A program made the translations under genes and the position numbers. This document shows positions 6,537-9,344 of a DNA stretch of 9,344 bases, piece by piece. Where the stretch lies: positions 1 to 9,344 of the forward strand of contig JAFTBA010000265.1 in assembly GCA_017458545.1 (NCBI GenBank), in the 5' to 3' direction. The notes under the pieces were generated by a model. It had not been told where the DNA came from and searched no databases. It worked only from the letters and a program-made list of their open reading frames with translations. Position 1 is the first letter of the stretch, and each line of letters starts with the position of its first letter. The DNA is from Synergistaceae bacterium. GTDB lineage: Bacteria; Synergistota; Synergistia; Synergistales; Aminobacteriaceae.

Positions 6537-9344
6537 TCTTAACACAGCCTTTCTTGAACGGGCATAAATTGCAATGATTTTCAGCAGCATTATACGACTC
6601 TGAAGCACAATTACGTGAAGCCTCTGAGATTCTTTTGCGTATCGAATCGAAATCAGTGATTAATTTTTCAGCGGTCTCATTCTCTTTCAGAAAGACCAGA
6701 CATGTTTTAACGCTCTCTGTTTTTTTCATCTCATGTATAACGTAAGCATAGAAATCCATCTGTGACTCATATAATCCGGGCGGTACTTCATTCACTGCAG
6801 TAATCTTGTAATCTATTACAGTGTTACCGAAAAACATATCGGCTGCTCCTGCAAGTACTGTACCGTTTTCAAACGGAAGCCTGAATCTGTATTCCTTTTC
6901 AGTTTTTGGAATATCCCTCAGTTTAACGCCCAAATCACTCAGCGCGAAATTCATCAGCCATTTTCTTAACGACTCTTTATCGCCGTGTCTCCATACGTAA
7001 CGCAATGTAATCGGAAGAATCTTAATGATTTCTTTGTCGAAGAGCAGGTGATCCAATTCGCCTGCATAGTCATTAGTTTCAGGCCATCTCGCCAGCACCC
7101 AGTGTGCAAGACTCCCTAATGCCGCGCCTCCGTGAACATCATCATCGTCATTATTATCTCTGTCCGGAAGCTCCCATGTCAGGTTAATACCCTGTCTGTA
7201 ACGTCTGCGCCAGGCATAAGGGCACCATTCATACAGTGCGAACGATGTAGCCGAAAACTGTCTCAATGCTCTCTCAGTCTCAACAACATTAACACTGCAA
7301 AGACTCTTAACTTCCGAATCATCATTAACGGCCATGACCGTGAGATTATCATCAGGGTTAATGATTTCGGGTTCAGCGTCTTTCATACCTTTAATGCTTT
7401 TCAGCATAAACTGTGTCCAAGTTTCCGAATAACCTTCAGGGGTTAAGTCATTAGTTTTTTTGCTGACGGGCTTAATCAGTCCGCAGAATATTAAACTGTC
7501 CTGAGCTCTTGTACAGGCAACGTAAAATAATCTTTCTTCTTCCTCAGAGTCGCCCTGTTCGGAGAGCAGCCTGTTCCATTCCGAGAGTTTAGACTTGAAA
7601 TCGTGTGAACCCGGGATTTCATCGGGCAATGCGCTTACTGAGATACCCAGTTCGCGCGAGGGCATTATGCTGTCGGAGGAAGTATGTTTTCGTACTCTGT
7701 CCTCGAAAATTACTGTTACGGGGTATTCGAGTCCTTTTGCAGAATGGACAGCACCTATTCTGACAGCGTTCTCGTTATCGTCATGCCATGCAGGTTCCTC
7801 GTACTCGGAATTGTTCCTTACCGAACGGGTCATGTATTCAGCGCATGATACGAGTGTCGCATTGCCTGATGACTGAAACTCGTGCGCAATCCTTAACGCT
7901 AATCTGACGTTCCGCAACACTCTGAGTCTGTCCTTCTCCCTGTAACACGAGAGCCATTGACGGTTTTTGTCTAACACCGATAAGATTCCTGCAGCGCCTT
8001 CGTTTTCGCCTACTACGGATAAATATTCGAGTTTTGAGTAAGCGTCGGGAAGATTCGATTTGATGAGGTCAACAGGTCTGTGAGACTCATCAATTAACAT
8101 TAAGCATTTATTGAGTGCATCATTTTCTTTAACGCCTGAGAACGGTGACATTAACCAGCCTGTTACCGAAAAATCATCGTTCATGTTAGCGGCTGCTCTG
8201 AGTGTGCAGATTACGTCACCGATTTCGCCTCTGCTGAAATACTCTTTGCTTCTGTCCTGTATTGAGGGTATACCTAAACTCTCAAAGGCTTCTTCAAGTA
8301 TCTGAAAACATCCTCTTCCTCTGGTGAGTATAGCGAAGTCCGAGAATTTAACGGGACGTATTAATTTCTGTGATTTGTCCCAAACAGTTAAGCCTTCATT
8401 AACCCAAGAAGATATTTGAGCTGCTAAATGTTCTGCGAGAATTTTTTTATTGCCTTCAGCTTTGCCGTCATTCCTCAACAGAAATATTTTGAAACCGGGC
8501 ATAGTTCCTGAAGAGCGTTCAACATCCGGGTTAGCACTGTCAAGAGGTTTATATTTTACGCCTTTCATTGAGGGCAGTTTGCTTATGCCGTCGGGCCAAA
8601 GCCTTGCGAAGAGTCCGTTAATCCTTTCGAGCAGGACTTCTCTTGTTCTGAAACTTTTATCGAGGTGAATATTTCTTGTATCCGGGAGTGCTATAACGTG
8701 TGCGAACAGTGAGGGGTCAGCATGTCTGAACTTGTAAATTGATTGTTTAGGGTCACCGACTGCGAAGAGCTTTGAATTTTCGCCGTAATCCCTTAATGAC
8801 TCAATCATTGTGAACTGTAACGGGTCTGTGTCCTGGAACTCATCGACAAGAATATGCCTGAATGATCTGCGTATACCTTTCTGTTCAATAGTGCGTTTAG
8901 CGTGGAGTATCATGTCTGAAAACGATAGGAGTCCTCGTTTTGATTTCATCATGTCCCACATACCCCAAGAGACTGCGCAGAATTTCATGAGAGTACGGCG
9001 CATTTGCATTTCTTCTTTTGAGAGGGGAGTGTCGAATTTAGAGGTTATACTGTTGACGACTGCGGGCTGTTTTCCTCTCCACACGGATAAGGTACTTCCT
9101 ATTTCAGTTTCAGCGAGAGCGCGCAGGGGTTTTGTTGTTCCGATAAAATCACGGTCATTAACTATTCTGACATAAAATTTTCTGAGTCCCAAATCATTAA
9201 CGGGAGGGTCAGCTCTTGAAGAGTCGAGGAAATTATTGAGGGCAATACTGTGTACATCATCAGGTTTAACATCTGAGAGGGATATATTTTTCCAGAGCTG
9301 CCAGACTTTGAGCCATTCGGAACGCAGATTATCTCTGACGAGCT
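6526..9344 (-). CDS. addA: AddA-like UvrD/RecB family helicase-nuclease, N-terminus outside window
   Basis: A double-strand-break processing helicase with a C-terminal nuclease. 938 residues are visible and the frame is open to the right edge, so the N-terminus with helicase motif I (Walker A) is missing. Superfamily 1A motifs follow in order: SFSDMILHA; VDEFQDTD (motif II, 8824-8847); FAVGDPKQSIYKFR (motif III); LDKSFRTRE (motif IV); GAVHSAKGLEYPVTV (motif V, near 7714-7757); and FYVACTRAQDSL (motif VI, near 7504-7523). The nuclease domain (PD-(D/E)XK) shows GSLAHWVLA, AGAADMF, VIDYK (active-site Asp and Lys, 6803-6820) and a QMDFYAY motif. Cysteines in WCPYAWRRRY (Cys codon 7222-7224) and C-terminal CNLCPFKKGC (codons near 6571, 6562, 6544) match the four-cysteine 4Fe-4S staple known from AddB, Cas4 and Dna2. 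AddA is the closest name; an AddB partner would be expected just beyond the right edge. Confidence 0.93.
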   Translation of the reverse strand, partial: LVRDNLRSEWLKVWQLWKNISLSDVKPDDVHSIALNNFLDSSRADPPVNDLGLRKFYVRIVNDRDFIGTTKPLRALAETEIGSTLSVWRGKQPAVVNSITSKFDTPLSKEEMQMRRTLMKFCAVSWGMWDMMKSKRGLLSFSDMILHAKRTIEQKGIRRSFRHILVDEFQDTDPLQFTMIESLRDYGENSKLFAVGDPKQSIYKFRHADPSLFAHVIALPDTRNIHLDKSFRTREVLLERINGLFARLWPDGISKLPSMKGVKYKPLDSANPDVERSSGTMPGFKIFLLRNDGKAEGNKKILAEHLAAQISSWVNEGLTVWDKSQKLIRPVKFSDFAILTRGRGCFQILEEAFESLGIPSIQDRSKEYFSRGEIGDVICTLRAAANMNDDFSVTGWLMSPFSGVKENDALNKCLMLIDESHRPVDLIKSNLPDAYSKLEYLSVVGENEGAAGILSVLDKNRQWLSCYREKDRLRVLRNVRLALRIAHEFQSSGNATLVSCAEYMTRSVRNNSEYEEPAWHDDNENAVRIGAVHSAKGLEYPVTVIFEDRVRKHTSSDSIMPSRELGISVSALPDEIPGSHDFKSKLSEWNRLLSEQGDSEEEERLFYVACTRAQDSLIFCGLIKPVSKKTNDLTPEGYSETWTQFMLKSIKGMKDAEPEIINPDDNLTVMAVNDDSEVKSLCSVNVVETERALRQFSATSFALYEWCPYAWRRRYRQGINLTWELPDRDNNDDDDVHGGAALGSLAHWVLARWPETNDYAGELDHLLFDKEIIKILPITLRYVWRHGDKESLRKWLMNFALSDLGVKLRDIPKTEKEYRFRLPFENGTVLAGAADMFFGNTVIDYKITAVNEVPPGLYESQMDFYAYVIHEMKKTESVKTCLVFLKENETAEKLITDFDSIRKRISEASRNCASESYNAAENHCNLCPFKKGCVKNAG

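Noticed and set aside
5803..6577. Plus-strand frames (64-100 codons) opposite DUF1275
   Set aside because: The opposite strand encodes a full-length DUF1275 protein with family motifs; the plus frames are shadows and several overlap one another.
7136..7160. Run of cat/att triplets, possible microsatellite
   Set aside because: It is short and imperfect and encodes an Asp/Asn-rich linker (NNDDDD) between helicase and nuclease domains, a common linker composition.
7132..9175. Plus-strand open frames of 64-121 codons opposite the helicase gene, including 8810-9175
   Set aside because: They are antisense shadows of the AddA-like gene; their protein sequences show no domain and are Ser/Arg-rich as expected of shadow frames.
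1..9344. Search for CRISPR repeats, tRNA, insertion sequence ends, toxin-antitoxin or phage genes
   Set aside because: By eye I found no spaced direct repeats, cloverleaf, transposase motif or terminal inverted repeats. All long intervals are filled by ordinary chromosomal genes.

Overview
The window looks like a compact bacterial chromosome segment with short intergenic gaps, base composition in the mid-40s percent GC by eye, and overlapping start/stop codons. The gene set (CvpA next to MutS2, a split chromate-transporter pair, an M20 amidohydrolase, a DUF1275 membrane protein and an AddA/UvrD-type helicase-nuclease) and the protein style suggest an uncultured gut-type anaerobe. Synergistota is my first guess and a Firmicutes relative the alternative. 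No rRNA or marker gene is present to settle this.

Plus strand, 1-5705, reads as one operon-like run: the C-terminal end of an unrecognised gene (1-316), cvpA (338-865), mutS2 (866-3220), two CHR-domain transporter halves (3235-3789 and 3786-4331), an M20 amidohydrolase with a TTG start (4328-5440) and a small uncharacterised ORF (about 5469-5705). Gaps are 0 to 28 bases, with two 4-base stop/start overlaps. No promoter-like interval is evident inside the run. It ends at a strong hairpin at 5713-5740 with an A-tract on one side and a T-tract on the other, so it should terminate transcription from both directions.

Minus strand, 9344 down to 5775, carries an AddA-like helicase-nuclease whose N-terminus lies beyond the right edge. 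It overlaps by 11 bases a DUF1275/YoaK-like membrane protein that ends at the shared terminator.

Functionally the window combines DNA maintenance (MutS2, AddA-type helicase-nuclease) with membrane transport and small-molecule hydrolysis (CHR pair, M20 hydrolase, DUF1275). I see no CRISPR array, insertion sequence, tRNA, prophage or obvious defence cassette, and no gene-free stretch over 300 bases. The most useful second looks are a small ORF whose only sensible initiation codon is ATA, a MutS2 whose Smr domain lacks the usual LDLR acidic residue, and a helicase subunit that carries a four-cysteine iron-sulfur nuclease signature. None amounts to clear evidence of a new system.
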